Assembly (NCBI GenBank): GCA_028023455.1
Contig: JAQFVV010006541.1
Location: 432,001 to 496,000 of the forward strand
Reading direction: 5' to 3'
Length of the DNA: 64,000 nt
Source of the DNA: Epiperipatus broadwayi
Lineage: Eukaryota > Onychophora > Udeonychophora > Euonychophora > Peripatidae
Made by a program: the position numbers and the translations under genes. Below are positions 36,751 to 47,270 of this stretch, piece by piece (position 1 is the stretch's first letter; every line of letters begins with the position of its first letter). Under the pieces are notes generated by a model. That model was not told the origin of the DNA. It ran no database searches and saw only the letters and a list, made by a program, of their open reading frames with translations.

Positions 36751-36930
36751 GGTCAAAAAATTGATTTTTCTAGTGCCAGGATCATATCTAGATGTGATAA
36801 TCTCTACCAGTGCAAAATCAGAGAAGCTATTGAGATACTTAAAAGGCCAGATTGTATCAATAAGCGAGATGATACATGCAAACTTCCTCCTATTTGGAAA
36901 GATTTAAAAAAAAAACATTCTTAATTTAAC
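36712..36930 (+). pseudogene. Second PLE C-terminus, head to head with the first
   Basis: Plus frame GDKHAIHSGQKIDFSSARII, SRCDNLYQCKIREAIEILKR and PPIWKDLKKKHS to the TAA at about 36924. Near-identical to the tail of the minus-strand copy but in opposite orientation and open without breaks. The nuclease core is missing. Downstream, at 37042-37070, GATGACTTG then CAAGTCAAAAC resembles a degenerate hammerhead core. Confidence 0.85.
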
Positions 36931-37123
36931 ATTTTTGCTATTGGTGGAACTTTAACGTTTTCTTTTAAATCAGTGATTGTAGCACCTCTACAACCATCTT
37001 TTTATCTTTTATCACCCAGTAGATGACTAGTGTGATCAAGTCTAGATGACTTGTGTGATCAAGTCAAAACATCAGTATATTAATATTTACATTTTTTAAC
37101 ACAGATGTACTTACAAAATATGT

Positions 37124-37125
<2 letters not shown>

Positions 37126-37158
<33 letters not shown>

Positions 37159-37189
37159 ATATATATATATATATATAGTATATATATAT

Positions 37190-37221
<32 letters not shown>
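37126..37221. repeat. (TA)n cluster
   Basis: Several TA runs separated by CC and AG-type interruptions. Confidence 0.95.
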
Positions 37222-37404
37222 GTGCTCATGTATTTATCACAGTCATTTTAAGTAGAGCTTAAAATATAGCCAGTTTTAAAAAAAATTGTATTTACAATCA
37301 GCATACTATTTTATATTGATCTTATAAATAGAATAGGTTTAAACTGGCTAAATAGGAAGCTTGCAAAGATGTTTTAAATTTTAAAATATAAAGTTATTTT
37401 AGTA

Positions 37405-37935
37405 TAATTCAAATACTTATCTGACAGTACAATCAGATGTTATGATGGCGGTCTGAATGATCAAACCTTTAACACAAGACAGAGAATTTTACAAGAAAAG
37501 GGCAGTCCACCCTTTTCTTTACTTGTCTTTCTATATATCTAAGCCAATCTGAAGTATTTAGGTTTGAAAGCATGAATCTTTAAATATCTTCACATTTAAC
37601 TCACTGAGTCTAAATTACAAACATACAGCGCAAAATCCTATGATTTACTATGCAGTAGTTTTTAGATGTTATAACTTGCAGTGACATATGTAAATAATAT
37701 TTATTTTATATAAAGCACAGATAGTTAGTTGAAATTAAATGAAAAAGGCTGCAAACCTTTCTGCCCTTTTCTTGTAAAATTCTTTGTCTTGTGTTTACGG
37801 TTTGATCATTCAGAGAGCTATCATAATACCTGATTGACTGACAGATAAGTATTATAATAAGCGCAAAAGGTTTGCAGCCTTTCAATTTAATTTCAACTAA
37901 CTATCTGTGCTTTATATAAAATAAATATTATTTAT
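37405..37935. repeat. Nested inverted duplications
   Basis: Pair A: 37690-37758 (TTTATATAAAGCACAGATAG to GGCTGCAAACCTT) inverted at 37867-37935. Pair B: 37405-37490 (GAATGATCAAACC, AATTTTACAAGAAAAGGGCA) inverted at 37765-37850. The two pairs overlap so that one arm of B lies between the arms of A. Probably a rearranged foldback element. Confidence 0.75.
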
Positions 37936-39638
37936 AATTCGAATAATAAAAGCAATATAATATATATCACTTAAAAGATAAAATTAATTTATGTTTATTA
38001 TATTTAACTGGTATGTATAATAATAAAACAATAGATTAATTACAATATTAGATATTATATAATGTATTTAATGTGTTTTAAATAATATAAATTGATTAAG
38101 TTATTATTTAAATAATAAATAATTAAATATTATTCTAGGATGTTCTGCAAGTTTCCCATGTCTTAAAGGTCTTTGTGGTTGTCTGTGAGCCTTCATGTTT
38201 TTAGACAGAAATATTGATGTGTTTTCTTGTTAATAAAAATTAGCAACATTAAATGTTGCAAATAATACTTTAAATGTAACAATTAAATTTATTGCATTAT
38301 CTAAATAATTTTTTTGCTTTAAAATTAATATTTTAAGTTATTAAAAGTATATTTTAATTGTTTAAATAAGAGCACTCTATATTATAAAAAATCAAATAAA
38401 TTTTATATAATATTAAAAGGATGAGTCATTATTTAGAAAATTATTTTGGGGACAAAATGTAATTTATATATGTAAATTAGTATTTGTTAAGAACTTGGAT
38501 TAACCAATGAGATCACTGAATAGAATAAGTAGAAGTAGAAATGTTCAGTCAGTCTAGATGGGAATTAATTATTAATATTTTTGTTTAATCTTGTTTTGTT
38601 TGTCTAATCTGGTCTTGTTTAAAGTTGCAATTTTTTGTACAACTATTATTTTTTTATTTAAAAGTTAGAAGTATGATTTAAATAGTTATTTTTAATGTAT
38701 TCAATGTCTGAGTAACTTAATAATTTCCTATCAGCAAAATTTCATTTCGAAACTTGACGAATAACTATACGAATTTTATGAAAGCCAATAGTGATCATTA
38801 AAGTATCAGCCAAATGTGTATCAAAAACCATGAGAAGTGAAACCATATGACCAAAGAAGATTTAAGGATGTGTAAGAACTTTAAATTTATATATTAAGTT
38901 ATTTCAGGGAAGTTATCTAATAATAGAACAGTTCAAGTATTGTATATATTCTCCTGTTCCTAGTCTCCAGGAATTTCATGATTCCAAACCTCATTTAAAA
39001 CAAGTGGAAAATGGAATTTATGGGTGTCATGCATAACATCTATATGATTCTCTATCGAATTATTTATGTTGCATTAACTATTTCAAAAAGTTTAGTTATG
39101 ATCATGCTATCGTATTTGACATTTTAGATGGTACGGCGATGTTGTGATTGCTATTTTCTATGTTGTTGTAAATTGCATATATAGCTTATATTATGGTGTA
39201 TGACAGGCTGCAGCAAGCTTTCTTTGAAGTATTAATTTTTAAAAAAAGCCCAAGAGATGGCAGCATATTATAAACTTATGCAGTTCTTTGTGTGTGATTG
39301 ACAGCACCTTTTATTGTTATGATAAGGCAATGAAGGAGGTGTCTTAGATTAATATTTATGATTGGCTGATGCATTACCTTGTTTACTCTGGTACTAAATA
39401 AGATAAAAACTATGATTTTCATTATTTGTTAATGATTATGATGCAATATTTATGTAAAAGACTTCTTATTAAATCAAAAACTATGTCACTAGCAGGCGAT
39501 TGTCTTTGAAAACATTTTATTTTTTTAAAAAAACACTCTTAGAATGTAGGATACAAGAAAATGGAAGCTGCCACTACCAGTTTTAAATAATTGTTTTTGT
39601 AAAGAAGGTAAGTAAAATATTTTAATACCAATAAATAT
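37936..39638. other. AT-rich spacer
   Basis: No coding sequence supported. A segment at 39541-39606 bounded by CTCTTAG and GTAAGT has splice-like edges but stops in all three frames. Confidence 0.4.
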
Positions 39639-39649
39639 TTTTTTAACTT

Positions 39650-40309
39650 AAACAAGGCAAAACTCTCCATACAGTAGTGCCTCCCTGTGCCAACCAGAGT
39701 AATCAATGGATGCCAGAAGGCTTGTACATAAAATCTCTATCTAGTGCGTACTCATCCAATATTCCCAGACTAGTTTCTGGCTTGTGACCTTCATCAGTGA
39801 GGAGCCTTGGATCTGAAAGCACTGCATCTAGATCTTAGGATCTAATGCAACCCTCCAGCAGCCACCTTTTATCTTTACTTAACTACAAAACTATGAGAAT
39901 GAAATTGAAAACACAATAATATTTTCAATCTAAGCTCAATAGCTTATATAGTCATATGGGTTTGAACTCAGTTCAGCACCATACATTTTGGTGTCTTTGG
40001 CTTTTTAACAACCATAGCCACCACTATCCTGTTAGGCAGGATTGGTGTTAAACTACTAAACATCACATTATCACTATCTCTTATACTAGCACATAATTGT
40101 TATTAAACAAGGCAAAACTCTCCATATAGTAGTGCCACCCTGTGCCAACAAGAGTAATCAATAAATGCCAGAAGGATTGTGCATAAAATCCCTATCTAGT
40201 GCCTATTCATCCAATATTCCCAGACTAGTTTCTGGCTTGTGGCCTTTGTCAGTGAGGAGCCTACTGAGAGCACAATTATGTGCTAGTATAAGAGATAGTG
40301 ATCATGTGA
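39650..40309 (-). mobile_element. Hammerhead-type repeat, copy 7, tandem dimer with 11-bp target duplication
   Basis: TTTTTTAACTT at 39639-39649 and 40310-40320 flank the array. Unit 1 runs to about 40104; unit 2 starts again at AAACAAGGCAAAACTCTCC and is internally shortened. Unit 1 ribozyme (minus, 39762-39803): CTCA-CTGATGA-AGGTCACAAGCCA-GAAAC-TA-GTC-TGGG. Unit 2 (minus, 40216-40257) has CTGACAA, with the essential G8 lost. A single target duplication around two units means the dimer was inserted as one piece. Confidence 0.88.
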
Positions 40310-40320
40310 TTTTTTAACTT

Positions 40321-41262
40321 TTAAGATTTTTTGTTTCTTTGATGCTACCTAATTCTAAATATTTCATTTTTTAATAACACAAAATGTAGTTGTGTATTTC
40401 CTCATTTGTGAGCTTTCTTCAATACTTTTCCAGCCAAACCACTTAAAAAATATATTTGTGACTCATGAATTCACTGCTATGCACAATTTAAAGCATTTTA
40501 ATTATTTCAATAAAACAAAATTTAATATTAGCTCATTAAAACATTGTTAGTTAAAATTTGAAATAAACTGTCACATTTCATGTTATAACTTGTGATCCAC
40601 ATAGGCCTCAAATTTAAAATTTTTGAAATAAAAATAACTCATTACATGACATATGTACTGATTCAGAAATCACATTACAGGCAATCTGGAAAAAAAATGT
40701 GTCACTATTCAATTGTTCACTGGGCAACACTGTTTGGTTTAAAATATACTTAATGGCTTAGGTTCAAAGTTTAAATTTAAAGCATTGGTTTGTATAACAA
40801 AATAAGAATCAAAAACCTATTATCTTTTGCTTGATAAATAACAAATTATTTAGAAACAATTGATAATTGTCTGAATGCAGTGCCATCTAATGCACTGTGA
40901 TTTTGTATCCTACTTACATTATAGATTACTCAATGAGAAGACAGTGATATCAATAGTTATGTTGGATTTAAATAGTTTGTCACTCTTAGTAAATATAAAA
41001 CATTTCAGATGCTATAGTATAAAACAGTAATTATTTTATAATAATGCCATATGTGGTTTGAAGAATGATTCAAGAGGTAAAAGTTATAAATTTAAGAATT
41101 CATCTTGTTATTTTACTAATGATATGTCATGTAACCTTGTGAAAAAAATATCATTGCACAATCATCATCATCATAAGTTTTAAGACATTAAGAGCTGCTT
41201 AGCATAATATCTTTTAATCATTAAGCTTTTCATACTCATGGTGATGATGGTGGTGATGATGA
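40321..41262. other. AT-rich spacer, nothing recognised
   Basis: Ends in GATGATGGTGGTGATGATG just before the AAT array. Confidence 0.45.
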
Positions 41263-41267
41263 TGATG

Positions 41268-41357
<90 letters not shown>
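41263..41357. repeat. (AAT)n microsatellite
   Basis: About 31 AAT units; poly-Ile frames across it are artefacts. Confidence 0.95.
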
Positions 41358-41358
<1 letters not shown>

Positions 41359-41433
41359 CACCAGATACTCCATCCTTCAGAAGATGGTCCCTGGAGATTA
41401 AATTTTTCAATTTCCTAGTTTATATTAACTTAC

Positions 41434-42098
41434 ATGCATTGCCAACATTGTATTTTCTCTTGTATCACCATCTATATAAAAATATATACCTATTCTGCAT
41501 ATTATGTAATGCAGCAGAAAATTTCAACATCTCTTTCAGCAATATCAATCCCTCAGCAAATCAGAGCTATAATGCTAAATACATATAGATGGCTAGTTGC
41601 ATCTGTACAACAACTAATTCAATTCTATCAGAAGATATACCTTCCCACAGCATGTGCAATAACATTCACCCTGTATGAATTCTGGTGCACTTACTATATC
41701 TTTACCATGGACAACAACACCAGAAGATATCCAGTTACATTTATCAATAATCAACAAATCAAGGCCCAAGATAACAAGGCTGCACCTCCAGATATTTTTG
41801 CTGCCACCTGGTCACTGCTTAGACAACCATCCCATCTGTAATAGGTCATAATCCAACAATAACCTTATTGAATGACATTCAATGGTATCATCTGTTATTC
41901 TTAATAAAACTCATAGTCAATAACTGCCTTCAACTCCATCCACCATTGGATGATGTGGTCCACATCTATCACAATTCTGCTGGCTGTCATTTTGTGGAAT
42001 TCTACTCTGAATTAATTCTGTTCGTTATACAGCACCCAAGGCTTGATTTTGTGCTACAGAAAATTGCCACCCTAGTATACTACAGGATTAACAATTAA
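41434..42098 (+). CDS. Two unidentified consecutive open frames (135 and 76 aa)
   Basis: 41434-41841 and 41868-42098 are open in different frames with a 26-bp gap. GC content is visibly above the flanks (CTGCACCTCCAGATATTTTTG, CTTCAACTCCATCCACC), which is unlike random spacer here. I recognise no domain: no RT motif, CCHC or transposase triad. The minus strand shows CDRCGPHHPM but no longer frame. Bounded by AAT and TAG microsatellites, so an old mobile element with microsatellite ends is the likeliest explanation. Confidence 0.25.
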
Positions 42099-42251
42099 AA
42101 GAACTACAATCATGATTAATTTAGTGGCTGTAAATATTTTTTAATATGACACCAGATTTGCACCTGTAACCCATGCAATCAATGTTATGTAATGCCATGT
42201 GACCTAAAGGATTATTGTTGAAACATAAGAATGATGACGATGATGATGATG

Positions 42252-42252
42252 A

Positions 42253-42310
<58 letters not shown>
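42252..42310. repeat. (TAG)n microsatellite
   Basis: About 19 TAG units following a GATGATGATG tract. Confidence 0.95.
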
Positions 42311-42703
42311 TTATTGTAAAGTTGTGTGATTGCATTGGTAAATGGTTGCGTTCTAGGGCATACATTTTTCAGATAGATTCCAATGTTGACACTTCCAGCG
42401 CTCAAAAATTTTATGAACTCATAGCAATAAAATCATTCAAACCCAAAAAGACAAAACTGACATTTTTTTACATTACTCATTAAAAATTGGTTCAAAAACC
42501 TATAGCTTTGAACCTGCTATCAACCATTGCGTTAAGCCACTCATGTCTTTCTTCCATTACATTATGCTTTAATACTTCCAGCTTTTTTAAGTAAGAAATA
42601 AACCATGTAATTATTTTTTTACATATTCATAAATATTTTTATCATACTTGAACCTGAAGACGATCTTTTAAAATAGCTAAAACACTTTATTTTTTTTTTC
42701 ATG
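42311..42703. other. AT-rich spacer with one hammerhead-like motif
   Basis: At 42654-42683 CTGAAGACGATC, then AGCTAAAAC, is a weak core-like match next to the SINE tail. Nothing else seen. Confidence 0.35.
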
Positions 42704-42794
42704 TGTCATAGCATCAGCCGGGAAGCGAACCCGCTAACCCCGGACAACTGCTTGTAAGACAGCTGTGCTGATCTCTCGATCACTAATGCTTGAC
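42704..42794 (-). mobile_element. tRNA-derived SINE family A, copy 3
   Basis: Complement: GTCAAGCATTAGTGATCGAG (A-box region), CAGCTGTCTTACAAGCAGTT, GGGTTCGCTTCC (B box one base off consensus), GATGCTATGAC, then an A-rich tail. Termini GTCAAGCATT and its near-complement pair with each other. Confidence 0.8.
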
Positions 42795-43469
42795 CTCTAA
42801 AACACATTTTTAACTGCAAAATGTTTCAGCAAGTCAACAGCCTTCGGCTGTACTTTTGGAAAAAATAATTAGATGTAGTAAGTGAGCATATATATATATA
42901 TTTAAATATTTTTCTCTTTTGTGTATACAATACACTAGAAAATAAAATTTATTTTAAAATATCAGCTTACTTTCCTTGCAATTATTATCTTTAATATCCT
43001 AAGAATTTATTGTTATATATTTACTTCAACCAATAATAATAACCGACAATAAATTAATTTTGAAAAATACTTACTTTAAAAAAAAACCCTGATTGCTAAT
43101 CCTTATTGTATGCGATGTCAAACCGACTGATTTGTTTTATAAATATTACATTAATGACTAAAAGCCTCGCCATTAGCTTGATTATAACCGGTGTGCTACT
43201 AGTTGATGACGTCACAGAGCAATAAAGCTTTCTAAATGGAAATTCCATCGCTAATTTGAAGAAAAAAAGTATATCGACACACTTCAGAGATTTTTACAAA
43301 TAGTAAATAAATTTAAACGATTTAGCGGCCATTAACTGATAGGATTATTACAAAATAAAATTTCAATTGTTTAGTGAACTCTTTTCTATTTTGCCAAAAT
43401 ATGTAATAACTCTTATTATCAGCCACGTTTTTACAATCTAGAAGACATTTAAGCTATTGTTCTGAGTTA
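42795..43469. other. AT-rich spacer, nothing recognised
   Basis: Short (TA)n at 42891-42901. No gene supported. Confidence 0.45.
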
Positions 43470-43670
43470 ATGGTGTTAAAGACCTAAAAGTAGACTCTAT
43501 GTGAGATGGAGGGATGAAATAAAAAAGTTGCGGATGTGTTATGAAAAAAATCAGCTAGAGATCAGAATAAATTGATTAAACTTAAAAAAAAAAGAAACGT
43601 GATTAAACTTGAAAAGAACTTCATTCTCCTGTAGATCGATAGTAATTTAATAATCATGATTATTACCACT
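43470..43670 (+). mobile_element. RTE-type LINE, 3' fragment (old)
   Basis: TATGTGAGATGGAGGGATGA, ATTGATTAAACTTGAAAAGAAC and TTCATTCTCCTGTAGATCGA parallel the last coding part and 3' end of the element at 59.7-59.86 kb, including the terminal ATAATCATGATTATTA echo of the TGATAATGATGA tail. Confidence 0.7.
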
Positions 43671-44002
43671 ATTAAATTGAGTACAGGTCAATGTAAAAGT
43701 TACAGAAATCCATACAGTGCAAACGAATATATATAAAATAAACTTCATTTGTTTTATATACAAGTATTTACATTTATATACAAGAAAAACATATTTTTCG
43801 ATCACGTTTGATATATAGCTTATAAAAATACAATCACTACGATTAGTGTTTGAGGGTAGATGAAAATGATTCCGTTTTATGTAGATGAATGCACAATTTA
43901 TATGCTTATATCATTCTAAAGTAATGTACAACTAATAAAAAATTTGTTCTAGTACTTCTAGATAATTATTTCTAGCATATAAATATGTATTATACCATTC
44001 TT

Positions 44003-44102
44003 TCTTTCATGTGTCAAAGCATTGGCCGGGAAGCGAACCGGCAAACCCGGGACAACTGTTTGTAAGGCGGCTGTGCTGACCACTCGACCACCAACACTTG
44101 AC
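44003..44102 (-). mobile_element. tRNA-derived SINE family A, copy 4, with 13-bp target duplication
   Basis: TTATACCATTCTT flanks it at 43990-44002 and 44103-44115, so the mobile unit is exactly about 100 bp. Complement: GTCAAGTGTTGGTGGTCGAG with A box TGGTCGAGTGG, then GCCGCCTTACAAACAGTTGT and GCCGGTTCGCTTCCCGGC with the B box, then CAATGCTTTGACACATG and a short AAAGA tail. 5' and 3' ends are complementary over about 11 bases. There is no LINE-like body, so this is a minimal SINE. Youngest of the four copies. Confidence 0.87.
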
Positions 44103-44204
44103 TTATACCATTCTTAATTATTGATTTTTAGCATATTGTATTTTTTTTGTCAAAAATTACAGAGCAGAAATCTAGTCATGTGGTTTTAGTATGAATAAAT
44201 GAGC

Positions 44205-45480
44205 ATTTAAAATATTTTCCTCAGAATTGTTTTAGAGTAATTGTTTGCTTGGGAAAGACAACGTGTCCCCAAGATGAGAAGTATGGAAAGCTTTGAAAAA
44301 TGTGCATCATATCTTCTGGATGATTATTACACAAGTCACATGTGGTATCTAGATTTAATACAAAATGATTAATAAGGAAGATTTTGATAGAAGTTATGCC
44401 ACATAATAAGTTTTAAAAAATTTCACCATGAATGAGGTACACACACATTTTATACTCTGATTAAAGTTTTGACAATTAGGAGGGCTGACTATAGATATTT
44501 GTTAGGATATATATGTTCAAATCTTCAATTGGAAATTACCAACCAAAAACTTGATGTTATAATTGACCAACAGATCTCCATGTCTGATAGCATGATCAGT
44601 AAAAAAGAAATGACTTGCATATGGAATTGGAACAAGAAATGTTATAGATGAAGGAATGGATTTCATGATTGGATTTGCAATGTATATTTTAGCTCTGATA
44701 TAGGAGATAAATGATTGAGAACATATAAAATTAAGAACACCTTTAGAAATGGGAAAACAGACACTTATAATGGATAGATGTGATGATGATATCCAGATGT
44801 GTGAATTTTATAGTAGTCCTGATATTTTTAACAATACTCTTTAAAAGATGCATCCATGAACTAAGTAAGTATAGCATTTCAGAATAGCATTAACATTACA
44901 AATTTTTACTATAGGATAAAACAATTTTGGGCAGAAAGCTTTTATTTTTGTACTGAACTTACTGATGACTAGATAATGTCCCAAAGACAAGTATGCCACT
45001 GTAAAGAATAAAGTTAGACTATGACCTGTAGCTATGTGTTCTATGTGTGCCTAACAAGCTTTTATTGTAGTCACTGTTAGTATTTTGAATTTGTTCTGAA
45101 TATGAAGAATAAGAAAATGTTCTCCAGTTCTCAGAAGACTATTAAGACATAGTCAACAAAAGATATTTTAATAATTGTTCAATGATAAGGAAGAAAATAA
45201 CGTACTGAGTTCTGCTCATTTTTAATCATAGAATCTATATATATTGAAAATAGCAGTGAACCAAAAGGTGAGTCCTGCAGAATGCCTCAACTTGGTTTAA
45301 TGGTTGAAAAGAGGACATGTAATTTTTAAGCTTGATATATCTGTTGGTAAGATAATTTTTATGGCAGTAATTAAGATGTGCATGGTTTCGCAGAAGATTA
45401 CTTAATGTGCTAAACAAGTAATTCTAGTTTACCAGATCAAAAGGAGCCTTAAAGTTAACTTGGCATATGACATAATTTGT
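44205..45480 (-). mobile_element. LINE remnant: RT plus degraded zinc-binding end
   Basis: Minus strand from about 45475: VNFKAPFDLVN-stop-NYLF, then YLTNRYIKLKNYMSSFQPLN and QVEAFCRTHLLVHCYF, which follows the RT pattern FDLVNH, YL-x-NR, LNQG-PQGS-LGPLLF. Farther on (44365-44255) LDTTCDLCNNHPEDMMHIFQ gives C-x2-C-x8-H with the last Cys lost. Between them no frame survives. Same orientation, so probably one element; two adjacent relics are possible. Confidence 0.65.
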
Positions 45481-45551
45481 TAATATATTTTATTTTGCAT
45501 ACAGTATTGACATACAAATATATAAATAAATAGAAATATTGAATGGTAGTC

Positions 45552-45905
<354 letters not shown>

Positions 45906-46779
45906 CAATTTTAACATAAGAATGAATATCTTAGATAAATACATAGATAAAACAAATAAAACAGACAAATAAAAAAGAATAAATATATCATTTTTTGCAT
46001 TTTGATTATAAGATCAATTACCAAATTTACAGCAATATATTATTATTATTATTTAGGAAGTTATCTGGACTTTGTAGGAGTATATACGCTAGAGCTTCCA
46101 TACTAATCTGTATTGGTGAGACAATTTGTAGAAAAGCTGATGATCAAAACAATATCATGCAATAAGATATAATTTTCATCTCTAGTGAGAGAGAGATCAT
46201 ACTCTTATGAAAGTCTTATGGTTTTTATATTTCATTAAATGAAAGAAAAGGGTCATTAATGAATCTGAAGATCTGTTTTGCATTGTTATGTAGTGTTATT
46301 TCAAACAATAAACATTCTAATAATTTATCATTTCAATAGGATATATGATGTTTAAATACCAAAGAAGTCAATAATATATTATGATCTATAAATTCCCAAA
46401 TCTGACATCTTGAAAGTGATAGAGGTAAGCCATGATTGAGGGCCCTTTATCTTCAAATTTTCCTCTTTACTATTATACAAGTCATATGTTCAATGATTAT
46501 TCATAATTGTATAGATGGCTTGGGTAAAATATTAATATAGATTGCATTCCCTAAATATGGAAAAAAATAACGTTTTTTTAAGAAAAACTAGTGATTATTA
46601 TGAATATTTTCAATCAAAAACTAGACAAAATGGAGTAAAACAAATCCTTATTAAAAACAGCACATAACTCAATCTTCCAGTGCTCATCAAAACATTTTTT
46701 TAGAGATTTCATGAGTGAATCATATATATATATATCAATCCTGTTATTTAATTACTGGTTTCTTATCTGAATGTTATAA
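45906..46779. other. AT-rich spacer
   Basis: No motif aligned with confidence; an antisense LINE 3' end before (AAT)4 at 46040 is possible but unproven. Confidence 0.35.
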
Positions 46780-47067
46780 TTGTCGTCATCATCATCATCA
46801 ACAACCATTATCAATTCACTGCAGGATGAAGGTCTCTCCAAGTTCAATTCATCTTCTCCAATCTTTTGCTTCTTTTCTCTACATCACCCTGCACACTTTC
46901 TTATTTCATCCATCCATCTCACATGTGGTCTTTTTCTGGGTCTTTTACAATCTCTTGGAATCCAGTTCAAGATTTCAATTGTCCATCTATTAACATCTCT
47001 TCTAGCAATATGTCCAGCCCAACTCCACTTCAATCTCTTACTTTTTTTCAATGAGGTCAATAACACC
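46780..47067 (-). pseudogene. RTE-type LINE, 3' fragment (younger)
   Basis: Minus frame KRLKWSWAGHIARRDVNRWT, then IEILNWIPRDCKRPRKRPHV and RWMDEIRKCAG matches the C-terminus of the element at 59.6-59.76 kb with very few changes, followed by the GATGATGATGA tail (complement at 46785-46800). 5'-truncated; its truncated end abuts a hammerhead-type repeat. Confidence 0.9.
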
Positions 47068-47068
47068 T

Positions 47069-47270
47069 AGGTGCAGTGCTCTCAGATCGAAGGCTCCTCA
47101 CTGATGTCTGGGGATATTGGATGAGTAGGCACTAGATAGGGATTTTATGCACATGCCTTCTAGCATACATTGATTACTTTGGTTGGCACAAGGTGGCACT
47201 ACTATATGGAGAGTTTTGCCTTGTTTAATAACAACTATGTGCTAGTATAAGAGATGGTGATCGTTTGATG
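47069..47270 (+). mobile_element. Hammerhead-type repeat, copy 8, ribozyme core deleted
   Basis: Begins inside the unit at CTAGGTGCAGTGCTCTC and runs to GGTGATCGTTTGATG. In the ribozyme, CTGATG joins directly to TCTGGGG, so 22 bases from A9 to the cleavage triplet are missing while both stem I strands remain. Abuts an RTE 3' fragment. Confidence 0.83.

Noticed and set aside
39541-39606. Possible exon before GTAAGT
   Set aside because: All three frames contain stops; only a noncoding exon would fit and nothing else supports it.
42704-42794. Functional tRNA gene
   Set aside because: A and B boxes are present, but no standard cloverleaf with a proper anticodon arm and T arm forms, and the sequence is multi-copy with target duplications, so it is a SINE.
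46715-47070. Three plus-strand frames of 62-96 codons
   Set aside because: Antisense of the RTE C-terminus, which is near identical to the protein coded at 59.6 kb.
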